Shown here piece after piece: positions 21,977 through 34,154 of a DNA stretch of 64,000 bases. The translations under genes and the position numbers were made by a program. The DNA is from Hydractinia symbiolongicarpus. Taxonomy: Eukaryota; Cnidaria; Hydrozoa; Anthoathecata; Hydractiniidae. Location: assembly GCF_029227915.1 (NCBI RefSeq), contig NC_079876.1:64001-128000 (forward strand), in the 5' to 3' direction. Every line of letters starts with the position of its first letter. Position 1 is the stretch's first letter. Under the pieces are notes generated by a model. It saw only the letters and a program-made list of their open reading frames with translations, had not been told where the DNA came from and ran no database searches.

Positions 21977-24615
21977 TCGTCTTGGAAATGGGTTTACTCA
22001 CAGGGTACTTTCTTTGTATACATTCGACTATACGGGCCAAGCCCGGGATTTACGGGAAATCGCGGGTTTTCGTTCGCCGGCGATTAAACCACTTTCATTA
22101 AGCGTCTCATCAAAAATGAAAACATTTTTGAAAACTACAAGTCTCATGCGTTTTAGTGGTGAAAAAATAATTTAAAAAATCGTTCGGGAAATGAGTTTAC
22201 TCCCTGGGTACTTTCTTTGTATACTTTTGACTATACGGGCCAAGCCCCGGATTTACGGAAAAACGCGGGATTTCGTTTGCCGGCGATTAAACCCCTTTCT
22301 TTAAGCGTCTCATCAAAAAGGAAAACATTTTTGAAAACTACAAGTCTCATGCGTTTTAGTGGTGAAAAAATAATTTAAAAAATCGTTCGGGAAATGAGTT
22401 GACTCCCTGGGTACTTTCTTTGTATACTTTTGACTAAACGGGCCGAGTCCGGGATTTACGGGAAATCGCGGATTTTTGTTTGCCGGCGATTAAACCACTT
22501 TCATTAAGCGTCTCATCAAAAATGAAAACATTTCTGAAAACTACAAGTCTCATGCGTTTTAGTGGTGAAAAAATAATTTAAAAAATCGTTCGGGAAATGA
22601 GGTTACACCCCGGGTACTTTTTTTGTATACTTTTGACTATACGGGCCGAGTCCGGGATTTACGGGAAATCGCATGTTTTCGTTTGCCGGCGATTAAACTT
22701 CTTTTATTCAGCGTCTCATCAAAAATGAAAACATTTTTGAAAACTACAATTCTCATGCGTTTTAGTGGTGAAAAGATAATTTAAAAAATCGTTCGGGAAA
22801 TGAGTTTACTCCCTGGGTACTTTCTTTGTATACTTTTGACTATACGGGCCGAGTCCGGGATTTACGGGAAGTCGCGGTTTTTCGTTTGCCGGCGATTAAA
22901 CTTCTTTTATTCAGCGTCTCATCAAAAATAAAAACATTTTTAAAAACTACAAGTCTCGTGGGCTTTAGTGGTGAAAAAATAATTTAAAAAATCGTTCGGG
23001 AAATGAGTTGACTCCCTGGGTACTTTCTTTGTATACTTTTGACTAAACGGGCCGAGTCCGGGATTTACGGGAAATCGCGGATTTTTGTTTGCCGGCGATT
23101 AAACCACTTTCATTAAGCGTCTCATCAAAAATGAAAACATTTCTGAAAACTACAAGTCTCATGCGTTTTAGTGGTGAAAAAATAATTTAAAAAATCGTTC
23201 GGGAAATGAGGTTACACCCCGGGTACTTTTTTTGTATATTTTTGACTATACGGGCCGAGTCCGGGATTTACGGGAAATCGCGGATTTTTGTTTGCCGGCG
23301 ATTAAACCACTTTCATTAAGCGTCTCATCAAAAATGAAAACATTTCTGAAAACTACAAGTCTCATGCGTTTTAGTGGTGAAAAAATAATTTAAAAAATCG
23401 TTCGGGAAATGAGGTTACACCCCAGGTACTTTTTTTGTATACTTTTGACTATACGGGCCGAGTCCGGGATTTACGGGAAATCGCATGTTTTCGTTTGCCG
23501 GCGATTAAACTTCTTTTATTCAGCGTCTCATCAAAAATGAAAACATTTTTGAAAACTACAATTCTCATGCGTTTTAGTGGTGAAAAGATAATTTAAAAAA
23601 TCGTTCGGGAAATGAGTTTACTCCCTGGGTACTTTCTTTGTATACTTTTGACTATACGGGCCGAGTCCGGGATTTACGGGAAGTCGCGGTTTTTCGTTTG
23701 CCGGCGATTAAACTTCTTTTATTCAGCGTCTCATCAAAAATAAAAACATTTTTAAAAACTACAAGTCTCGTGGGCTTTAGTGGTGAAATAATAATTTGAA
23801 AAATCGTTCGGGAAATGAATATACACCCCGGGTACTTTCTTTGTATACTTTTGACTATACGGGCTGAGTCCGTGATTTACGGGAAATCGCAGGTTTTCGT
23901 TTGCCGGCGATTAAACTTCTTTTATTCAGCGTCTCATCAAAAATGAAAACATTTTTGAAAACTACAAGTCTCATGCGTTTTAGTGGTGAAAAAATAATTT
24001 AAAAAATCGTTCGGGAAATGAGTTTACTCCCTGGGTACTTTTTTTGTATACTTTTGACTATACGGGCCGAGTCCGGGATTTACGGGAAATCGCGGATTTT
24101 TGTTTGCCGGCGATTAAACTTCTTTTATTCAGCGTCTCATCAAAAATGAAAACATTTTTGAAAACTACAAGTCTCATGCGTTTTAGTGGTTAAAAGATAC
24201 TTTAAAAAATCGTCTTGGAAATGGGTTTACTCACAGGGTACTTTCTTTGTATACATTCGACTATACGGGCCAAGCCCGGGATTTACGGGAAATCGCGGGT
24301 TTTCGTTCGCCGGCGATTAAACCACTTTCATTAAGCGTCTCATCAAAAATGAAAACATTTCTGAAAACTACAAGTCTCATGCGTTTTAGTGGTGAAAAAA
24401 TAATTTAAAAAATCGTTCGGGAAATGAGTTGACTCCCTGGGTACTTTCTTTGTATACTTTTGACTATACGGGCCGAGTCCGGGATTTACGGGAAATCGCG
24501 GATTTTTGTTTGCCGGCGATTAAACCACTTTCATTAAGCGTCTCATCAAAAATGAAAACATTTTTGAAAACTACAAGTCTCATGCGTTTTAGTGGTGAAA
24601 AAATAATTTAAAAAA
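21977..24615 (+). repeat. 13-monomer duplication, copy 2 (2639 bp)
   Basis: Repeats 19338-21976 in the same order, with the same GACTAAACGG, GTATATTTTTGAC and GTGGTTAAAAG marks offset by 2639. It ends with a normal A monomer (24413) followed by G, whereas copy 1 ends with a chimera, so the exchange point lies in 21774-21976. A CCCAGGTAC change at about 23424 is private to this copy. Confidence 0.88.
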
Positions 24616-26034
24616 TCGTTCGGGAAATGAGTTTACTCCCTGGGTACTTTCTTTGTATACTTTTGACTATACAGGCCAAGCCCCGGATTTACGGGAAAAC
24701 GCGGGATTTCGTTTGCCGGCGATTAAACCTCTTTCTTTAAGCGTCTCATCAAAAAGGAAAACATTTTTGAAAACTACAAGTCTCATGCGTTTTAGTGGTG
24801 AAAAAATAATTTAAAAAATCGTTCGGGAAATGAGTTGACTCCCTGGGTACTTTCTTTGTATACTTTTGACTATACGGGCCGAGTCCGGGATTTACGGGAA
24901 ATCGCGGATTTTTGTTTGCCGGCGATTAAACCACTTTCATTAAGCGTCTCATCAAAAATGAAAACATTTCTGAAAACTACAAGTCTCATGCGTTTTAGTG
25001 GTGACAAAATAATTTAAAAAATCGTTTGGGAAATGAGGTTACACCCCGGGTACTTTTTTGTATACTTTTGACTATACGGGCCGAGTCCGGGATTTACGGG
25101 AAATCGCAGGTTTTCGTTTGCCGGCGATTAAACTACTTTTATTCAGCGTCTCATCAAAAATGAAAACATTTTTGAAAACTACAATTCTCATGCGTTTTAG
25201 TGGTGAAAAGATAATTTAAAAAATCGTTCGGGAAATGAGTTTACTCTCTGGGTACTTTCTTTGTATACTTTTGACTATACGGGCCGAGTCCGGGATTTAC
25301 GGGAAGTCGCGGGTTTTCGTTTGCCGGCGATTAAACTTCTTTTATTCAGCGTCTCATCAAAAATGAAAACATTTTTAAAAACTACAAGTCTCGTGGGCTT
25401 TAGTGGTGAAATAATAATTTGAAAAATCGTTCGGGAAATGAGTTTACACCCCTGGTACTTTCTTTGTATACTTTTGACTATATGGGCTGAGTCCGGGATT
25501 TACGGGAAATCGCAGGTTTTCGTTTGCCGGCGATTAAACTTCTTTTATTCAGCGTCTCATCAAAAATGAAAACATTTTTGAAAACTACAAGTCTCATGCG
25601 TTTTAGTGGTGAAAAAATAATTTAAAAAATCGTTCGGGAAATGAGTTTACTCCCTGGGTACTTTTTTTGTATACTTTTGACTATACGGGCCGAGTCCAGG
25701 ATTTACGGGAAATCGTGGATTTTTGTTTGCCGGCGATTAAACTTCTTTTATTCAGCGTCTCATCAAAAATGAAAACATTTTTGAAAACTACAAGTCTCAT
25801 GCGTTTTAGTGGTGAAAAGATACCTTAAAAAATCGTCTTGGAAATGGGTTTACTCACAGGGTACTTTCTTTGTATACATTCGACTATACGAGCCAAGCCC
25901 GGGATTTACGGGAAATCGCGGTTTTTGTTCGCCGGCGATTAAACCACTTTCATTAAGCGTCTCATCAAAAATGAAAACATTTTTGAAAACTACAAGTCTC
26001 ATGCGTTTTAGTGGTGAAAAAATAATTTAAAAAA
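24616..26034 (+). repeat. 7-mer higher-order repeat G-A-B-C-D-E-F (1419 bp)
   Basis: Monomers at 24616, 24819, 25022, 25224, 25427, 25630 and 25833. Two units are 202 bp: B (25022, T-run one short) and F (25833, GGTTTTTGTTCGCC in place of GGGTTTTCGTTCGCC). Private changes include ACAGGCCAAGCC in G and GTGACAAAATAATT in A. It is directly followed by another copy of the 7-mer. Confidence 0.9.
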
Positions 26035-27455
26035 TCGTTCGGGAAATGAGTTTACTCCCTGGGTACTTTCTTTGTATACTTTTGACTATACGGGCCAAGC
26101 CCCGGATTTACGGGAAAACGCGGGATTTCGTTTGCAGGCGATTAAACCTCTTTCTTTAAGCGTCTCATCAAAAAGGAAAACATTTTTGAAAACTACAAGT
26201 CTCATGCGTTTTAGTGGTGAAAAAATAATTTAAAAAATCGTTCGGGAAATGAGTTGACTCCCTGGGTACTTTCTTTGTATACTTTTGACTATACGGGCCG
26301 AGTCCGGGATTTACGGGAATTCGCGGATTTTTGTTTGCCGGCGATTAAACCACTTTCATTAAGCGTCTCATCAAAAATGAAAACATTTCTGAAAACTACA
26401 AGTCTCATGCGTTTTAGTGGTGAAAAAATAATTTAAAAAATCGTTCGGGAAATGAGGTTACACCCCGGGTACTTTTTTTGTATACTTTTGACTATACGGG
26501 CCGAGTCCGGGATTTACGGGAAATCGCATGTTTTCGTTTGCCGGCGATTAAACTTTTTTTATTCAGCGTCTCATCAAAAATGAAAACATTTTTGAAAACT
26601 ACAATTCTCATGCGTTTTAGTGGTGAAAAGATAATTTAAAAAATCGTTCGGGAAATGAGTTTACTCCCTGGGTACTTTCTTTGTATACTTTTGACTATAC
26701 GGGCCGAGTCCGGGATTTACGGGAAGTCGCGGTTTTTCGTTTGCCGGCGATTAAACTTCTTTTATTCAGCGTCTCATCAAAAATAAAAACATTTTTAAAA
26801 ACTACAAGTCTCGTGGGCTTTAGTGGTGAAATAATAATTTGAAAAATCGTTCGGGAAATGAATTTACACCCCGGGTACTTTCTTTGTATACTTTTGACTA
26901 TACGGGCTGAGTCCGTGATTTACGGGAAATCGCAGGTTTTCGTTTGCCGGCGATTAAACTTCTTTTATTCAGCGTCTCATCAAAAATGAAAACATTTTTG
27001 AAAACTACAAGTCTCATGCGTTTTAGTGGTGAAAAAATAATTTAAAAAATCGTTCGGGAAATGAGTTTACTCCCTTGGTACTTTTTTTGTATACTTTTGA
27101 CTATACGGGCCGAGTCCGGGATTTACGGGAAATCGCGGATTTTTGTTTGCCGGCGATTAAACTTCTTTTATTCAGCGTCTCATCAAAAATGAAAACATTT
27201 TTGAAAACTACAAGTCTCATGCGTTTTAGTGGTGAAAAGATACTTTAAAAAATCGTCTTGGAAATGGGTTTACTCACAGGGTACTTTCTTTGTATACATT
27301 CGACTATACGGGCCAAGCCCGGGATTTACGGGAAATCGCGGGTTTTCGTTCGCCGGCGATTAAACCACTTTCATTAAGCGTCTCATCAAAAATGAAAACA
27401 TTTCTGAAAACTACAAGTCTCATGCGTTTTAGTGGTGAAAAAATATTTTAAAAAA
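26035..27455 (+). repeat. 7-mer higher-order repeat G-A-B-C-D-E-F (1421 bp)
   Basis: Head-to-tail neighbour of the previous unit. B here has GCATGTTTTCG, C has GCGGTTTTTCG with AAAATAAAAAC, and D has GAATTTACACC with GTCCGTGATTTAC. This sub-variant set (B', C', D') recurs in the units at 31314, 35981, 42881, 53232 and 60132. The other set (GCAGG in B, GCGGGTTTTCG in C) occurs at 24616, 29892, 41460 and 58711, so two alternating flavours of the 7-mer exist. Confidence 0.9.
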
Positions 27456-29282
27456 TCGTTCGGGAAATGAGTTTACACCCCGGGTACTTTCTTTGTATAC
27501 TTTTGACTATACGGGCCGAGTCCGGGATTTACGGGAAATCGCAGGTTTTCGTTTGCCGGCGATTAAACTTCTTTTATTCAGCGTCTCATCAAAAATGAAA
27601 AAAATTTTAAAAACTACAAGTCTCATGCGTTTTAGTGGTGAAAAGATAATTTAAAAAATCGTTCGGGAAATGAGTTTACTCCCTGGGTACTTTCTTTGTA
27701 TACTTTTGACTATACGGGCCGAGTCCGGGATTTACGGGAAGTCGCGGTTTTTCGTTTGCCGGCGATTAAACTTCTTTTATTCAGCGTCTCATCAAAAATA
27801 AAAACATTTTTAAAAACTACAAGTCTCGTGGGCTTTAGTGGTGAAATAATAATTTGAAAAATCGTTCGGGAAATGAATTTACACCCCGGGTACTTTCTTT
27901 GTATACTTTTGACTATACGGGCTGAGTCCGTGATTTACGGGAAATCGCAGGTTTTCGTTTGCCGGCGATTAAACTTCTTTTATTCAGCGTCTCATCAAAA
28001 ATGAAAACATTTTTGAAAACTACAAGTCTCATGCGTTTTAGTGGTGAAAAAATATTTTAAAAAATCGTTCGGGAAATGAGTTTACACCCCGGGTACTTTC
28101 TTTGTATACTTTTGACTATACGGGCCGAGTCCGGGATTTACGGGAAATCGCAGGTTTTCGTTTGCCGGCGATTAAACTTCTTTTATTCAGCGTCTCATCA
28201 AAAATGAAAAAAATTTTAAAAACTACAAGTCTCATGCGTTTTAGTGGTGAAAAGATAATTTAAAAAATCGTTCGGGAAATGAGTTTACTCCCTGGGTACT
28301 TTCTTTGTATACTTTTGACTATACGGGCCGAGTCCGGGATTTACGGGAAGTCGCGGTTTTTCGTTTGCCGGCGATTAAACTTCTTTTATTCAGCGTCTCA
28401 TCAAAAATAAAAACATTTTTAAAAACTACAAGTCTCGTGGGCTTTAGTGGTGAAATAATAATTTGAAAAATCGTTCGGGAAATGAATTTACACCCCGGGT
28501 ACTTTCTTTGTATACTTTTGACTATACGGGCTGAGTCCGTGATTTACGGGAAATCGCAGGTTTTCGTTTGCCGGCGATTAAACTTCTTTTATTCAGCGTC
28601 TCATCAAAAATGAAAACATTTTTGAAAACTACAAGTCTCATGCGTTTTAGTGGTGAAAAAATATTTTAAAAAATCGTTCGGGAAATGAGTTTACACCCCG
28701 GGTACTTTCTTTGTATACTTTTGACTATACGGGCCGAGTCCGGGATTTACGGGAAATCGCAGGTTTTCGTTTGCCGGCGATTAAACTTCTTTTATTCAGC
28801 GTCTCATCAAAAATGAAAAAAAATTTAAAAACTACAAGTCTCATGCGTTTTAGTGGTGAAAAGATAATTTAAAAAATCGTTCGGGAAATGAGTTTACTCC
28901 CTGGGTACTTTCTTTGTATACTTTTGACTATACGGGCCGAGTCCGGGATTTACGGGAAGTCGCGGTTTTTCGTTTGCCGGCGATTAAACTTCTTTTATTC
29001 AGCGTCTCATCAAAAATAAAAACATTTTTAAAAACTACAAGTCTCGTGGGCTTTAGTGGTGAAATAATAATTTGAAAAATCGTTCGGGAAATGAATTTAC
29101 ACCCCGGGTACTTTCTTTGTATACTTTTGACTATACGGGCTGAGTCCGTGATTTACGGGAAATCGCAGGTTTTCGTTTGCCGGCGATTAAACTTCTTTTA
29201 TTCAGCGTCTCATCAAAAATGAAAACATTTTTGAAAACTACAAGTCTCATGCGTTTTAGTGGTGAAAAAATAATTTAAAAAA
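27456..29282 (+). repeat. H-C-D trimer, three tandem copies (3 x 609 bp)
   Basis: The 609-bp trimer runs 27456-28064, 28065-28673 and 28674-29282. H is marked by AAAATATTTTAAAAAATCG before its start, ACACCCCGGG and ATGAAAAAAATTTT. C is the GCGGTTTTTCG form and D the GTGATTTAC form. Copies are nearly identical; the third H reads GAAAAAAAATTTAAAAAC. The trimer lies between an F (27253) and an E (29283), so it looks like a local amplification inside a 7-mer. Confidence 0.9.
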
Positions 29283-29891
29283 TCGTTCGGGAAATGAGTT
29301 TACTCCCTGGGTACTTTTTTTGTATACTTTTGACTATACGGGCCGAGTCCGGGATTTACGGGAAATCGCGGATTTTTGTTTGCCGGCGATTAAACTTCTT
29401 TTATTCAGCGTCTCATCAAAAATGAAAACATTTTTGAAAACTACAAGTCTCATGCGTTTTAGTGGTGAAAAGATACTTTAAAAAATCGTCTTGGAAATGG
29501 GTTTACTCACAGGGTACTTTCTTTGTATACATTCGACTATACGGGCCAAGCCCGGGATTTACGGGAAATCGCGGGTTTTCGTTCGCCGGCGATTAAACCA
29601 CTTTCATTAAGCGTCTCATCAAAAATGAAAACATTTCTGAAAACTACAAGTCTCATGCGTTTTAGTGGTGAAAAAATAATTTAAAAAATCGTTCGGGAAA
29701 TGAGTTGACTCCCTGGGTACTTTCTTTGTATACTTTTGACTATACGGGCCGAGTCCGGGATTTACGGGAAATCGCGGATTTTTGTTTGCCGGCGATTAAA
29801 CCACTTTCATTAAGCGTCTCATCAAAAATGAAAACATTTTTGAAAACTACAAGTCTCATGCGTTTTAGTGGTGAAAAAATAATTTAAAAAA

Positions 29892-31313
29892 TCGTTCGGG
29901 AAATGAGTTTACTCCCTGGGTACTTTCTTTGTATACTTTTGACTATACGGGCCAAGCCCCGGATTTACGGGAAAACGCGGGATTTCGTTTGCCGGCGATT
30001 AAACCTCTTTCTTTAAGCGTCTCATCAAAAAGGAAAACATTTTTGAAAACTACAAGTCTCATGCGTTTTAGTGGTGAAAAAAATAATTTAAAAAATCGTT
30101 CGGGAAATGAGTTGACTCCCTGGGTACTTTCTTTGTATACTTTTGACTATACGGGCCGAGTCCGGGATTTACGGGAAATCGCGGATTTTTGTTTGCCGGC
30201 GATTAAACCACTTTCATTAAGCGTCTCATCAAAAATGAAAACATTTCTGAAAACTACAAGTCTCATGCGTTTTAGTGGTGAAAAAATAATTTAAAAAATC
30301 GTTCGGGAAATGAGGTTACACCCCGGGTACTTTTTTTGTATACTTTTGACTATACGGGCCGAGTCCGGGATTTACGGGAAATCGCAGGTTTTCGTTTGCC
30401 GGCGATTAAACTACTTTTATTCAGCGTCTCATCAAAAATGAAAACATTTTTGAAAACTACAATTCTCATGCGTTTTAGTGGTGAAAAGATAATTTAAAAA
30501 ATCGTTCGGGAAATGAGTTTACTCCCTGGGTACTTTCTTTGTATACTTTTGACTATACCGGCCGAGTCCGGGATTTACGGGAAGTCGCGGGTTTTCGTTT
30601 GCCGGCGATTAAACTTCTTTTATTCAGCGTCTCATCAAAAATGAAAACATTTTTAAAAACTACAAGTCTCGTGGGCTTTAGTGGTGAAATAATAATTTGA
30701 AAAATCGTTCGGGAAATGAGTTTACACCCCGGGTACTTTCTTTGTATACTTTTGACTATACGGGCTGAGTCCGGGATTTACGGGAAATCGCAGGTTTTCG
30801 TTTGCCGGCGATTAAACTTCTTTTATTCAGCGTCTCATCAAAAATGAAAACATTTTTGAAAACTACAAGTCTCATGCGTTTTAGTGGTGAAAAAATAATT
30901 TAAAAAATCGTTCGGGAAATGAGTTTACTCCCTGGGTACTTTTTTTGTATACTTTTGACTATACGGGCCGAGTCCGGGATTTACGGGAAATCGCGGATTT
31001 TTGTTTGCCGGCGATTAAACTTCTTTTATTCAGCGTCTCATCAAAAATGAAAACATTTTTGAAAACTACAAGTCTCATGCGTTTTAGTGGTGAAAAGATA
31101 CTTTAAAAAATCGTCTTGGAAATGGGTTTACTCACAGGGTACTTTCTTTGTATACATTCGACTATACGGGCCAAGCCCGGGATTTACGGGAAATCGCGGG
31201 TTTTCGTTCGCCGGCGATTAAACCACTTTCATTAAGCGTCTCATCAAAAATGAAAACATTTTTGAAAACTACAAGTCTCATGCGTTTTAGTGGTGAAAAA
31301 ATAATTTAAAAAA
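29892..31313 (+). repeat. 7-mer higher-order repeat G-A-B-C-D-E-F (1422 bp)
   Basis: G through F at 29892, 30096, 30299, 30502, 30705, 30908 and 31111. The G unit has one extra A in the run at about 30077 (204 bp). That keeps a reading frame open across two monomers, giving a 121-codon frame at 29929-30294 that I do not regard as a gene. An isolated A (29689) precedes the unit. Confidence 0.9.
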
Positions 31314-32734
31314 TCGTTCGGGAAATGAGTTTACTCCCTGGGTACTTTCTTTGTATACTTTTGACTATACGGGCCAAGCCCCGGATTTACGGGAAAACGC
31401 GGGATTTCGTTTGCCGGCGATTAAACCTCTTTCTGTAAGCGTCTCATCAAAAAGGAAAACATTTTTGAAAACTACAAGTCTCATGCGTTTTAGTGGTGAA
31501 AAAATAATTTAAAAAATCGTTCGGGAAATGAGTTGACTCCCTGGGTACTTTCTTTGTATACTTTTGACTATACGGGCCGAGTCCGGGATTTACGGGAAAT
31601 CGCGGATTTTTGTTTGCCGGCGATTAAACCACTTTCATTAAGCGTCTCATCAAAAATGAAAACATTTCTGAAAACTACAAGTCTCATGCGTTTTAGTGGT
31701 GAAAAAATAATTTAAAAAATCGTTCGGGAAATGAGGTTACACCCCGGGTACTTTTTTTGTATACTTTTGACTATACGGGCCGAGTCCGGGATTTACGGGA
31801 AATCGCATGTTTTCGTTTGCCGGCGATTAAACTTCTTTTATTCAGCGTCTCATCAAAAATGAAAACATTTTTGAAAACTACAATTCTCATGCGTTTTAGT
31901 GGTGAAAAGATAATTTAAAAAATCGTTCGGGAAATGAGTTTACTCCCTGGGTACTTTCTTTGTATACTTTTGACTATACGGGCCGAGTCCGGGATTTACG
32001 GGAAGTCGCGGTTTTTCGTTTGCCGGCGATTAAACTTCTTTTATTCAGCGTCTCATCAAAAATAAAAACATTTTTAAAAACTACAAGTCTCGTGGGCTTT
32101 AGTGGTGAAATAATAATTTGAAAAATCGTTCGGGAAATGAATTTACACCCCGGGTACTTTCTTTGTATACTTTTGACTATACGGGCTGAGTCCGTGATTT
32201 ACGGGAAATCGCAGGTTTTCGTTTGCCGGCGATTAAACTTCTTTTATTCAGCGTCTCATCAAAAATGAAAACATTTTTGAAAACTACAAGTCTCATGCGT
32301 TTTAGTGGTGAAAAAATAATTTAAAAAATCGTTCGGGAAATGAGTTTACTCCCTGGGTACTTTTTTTGTATACTTTTGACTATACGGGCCGAGTCCGGGA
32401 TTTACGGGAAATCGCGGATTTTTGTTTGCCGGCGATTAAACTTCTTTTATTCAGCGTCTCATCAAAAATGAAAACATTTTTGAAAACTACAAGTCTCATG
32501 CGTTTTAGTGGTGAAAAGATACTTTAAAAAATCGTCTTGGAAATGGGTTTACTCACAGGGTACTTTCTTTGTATACATTCGACTATACGGGCCAAGCCCG
32601 GGATTTACGGGAAATCGCGGGTTTTCGTTCGCCGGCGATTAAACCACTTTCATTAAGCGTCTCATCAAAAATGAAAACATTTCTGAAAACTACAAGTCTC
32701 ATGCGTTTTAGTGGTGAAAAAATATTTTAAAAAA
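31314..32734 (+). repeat. 7-mer higher-order repeat G-A-B-C-D-E-F (1421 bp)
   Basis: Adjacent to the previous unit and of the second flavour (GCATGTTTTCG in B; GTGATTTAC in D). G has CTTTCTGTAAGC. The part from about 31806 onward is where the large segment that is repeated at about 50680 begins. Confidence 0.9.
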
Positions 32735-34154
32735 TCGTTCGGGAAATGAGTTTACACCCCGGGTACTTTCTTTGTATACTTTTGACTATACGGGCCGAGT
32801 CCGGGATTTACGGGAAATCGCAGGTTTTCGTTTGCCGGCGATTAAACTTCTTTTATTCAGCGTCTCATCAAAAATGAAAAAAATTTTAAAAACTACAAGT
32901 CTCATGCGTTTTAGTGGTGAAAAAATAATTTAAAAAATCGTTCGGGAAATCAGTTTACTCCCTGGGTACTTTCTTTGTATACTTTTTACTATATGGGCCG
33001 AGTCCGGGATTTACGGGAAGTCGCGGGTTTTCGTTTGCCGGCGATTTAGCTTCTTTTATTCACCGTCTCATCAAAAATGAACACATTTTTGAAAACTACA
33101 AGTCTCGTGCGTTTTAGTGGTGAAATAATAATTTAAAAAATCGTTCGGGAAATGAGTTTACTCCCTGGGTACTTTCTTTGTATACTTTTGACTATACGGG
33201 CCGAGTCCGGGATTTAGGGAAGTCGCGGGATTTCGTTTGCCGGCGATTAAACTTCTTTTATTCAGCGTCTCATCAAAAATGAAAACATTTTTAAAAACTA
33301 CAAGTCTCATGGGCTTTAGTGGTGAAATAATAATTTAAAAAATCGTTCGGGAAATGAGTTTACACCCTGGGTTCATTCTTTGTATACTTTCGACTATACG
33401 GGCCGAGTCCGGGATTTACGGGAAATCGCAGGTTTTCGTTTGCCGGCGATTAAACTACTTTTATTCAGCGTCTCATCAAAAATGAAAACATTTTTGAAAA
33501 CTACAATTCTCATGCGTTTTAGTGGTGAAAAGATAATTTAAAAAATCGTTCGGGAAATGAGTTTACTCCCTGGGTACTTTCTTTGTATACTTTTGACTAT
33601 ACGGGCCGAGTCCGGGATTTACGGGAAGTCGCGGGTTTTCGTTTGCCGGCGATTAAACTTCTTTTATTCAGCGTCTCATCAAAAATGAAAACATTTTTAA
33701 AAACTACAAGTCTCGTGGGCTTTGGTGGTGAAATAATAATTTGAAAAATCGTTCGGGAAATGAATTTACACCCCGGGTACTTTCTTTGTATACTTTTGAC
33801 TATACGGGCTGAGTCCGGGATTTACGGGAAATCGCAGGTTTTCGTTTGCCGGCGATTAAACTTCTTTTATTCAGCGTCTCATCAAAAATGAAAACATTTT
33901 TGAAAACTACAAGTCTCATGCGTTTTAGTGGTGAAAAAATAATTTAAAAAATCGTTCGGGAAATGAGTTTACTCCCTGGGTACTTTTTTTGTATACTTTT
34001 GACTATACGGGCCGAGTCCGGGATTTACGGGAAATCGCGGATTTTTGTTTGCCGGCGATTAAACTTCTTTTATTCAGCGTCTCATCAAAAATGAAAACAT
34101 TTTTGAAAACTACAAGTCTCATGCGTTTTAGTGGTGAAAAGATACTTTAAAAAA
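32532..34154 (+). repeat. 8-mer higher-order repeat F-H-I-J-(K/B)-C-D-E, copy 1 (1623 bp)
   Basis: Eight monomers at 32532, 32735, 32938, 33141, 33343, 33546, 33749 and 33952. J is 202 bp (GATTTAGGGAAGTCG). The fifth unit begins as K (GGGTTCATTCTTTG, ACTTTCGACTATAC) and ends as B (AAACTACTTTTATTC, ACAATTCTCATG), which lets an H-I-J-K run re-enter C-D-E. It repeats immediately. CAGTTTACTCCC in I (32938) is private to this copy. Confidence 0.9.

Noticed and set aside
19744-23594. GACTAAACGG variants as a separate new family
   Set aside because: The four units (19744, 20353, 22383, 22992) are ordinary A monomers with one extra change, copied by the 609-bp and 2639-bp duplications.
9022-30294. 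Two 121-codon open frames (9022-9387 and 29929-30294)
   Set aside because: Each spans two monomers only because a one-base insertion makes that unit 204 bp, a multiple of three. They are products of the indel, not genes.
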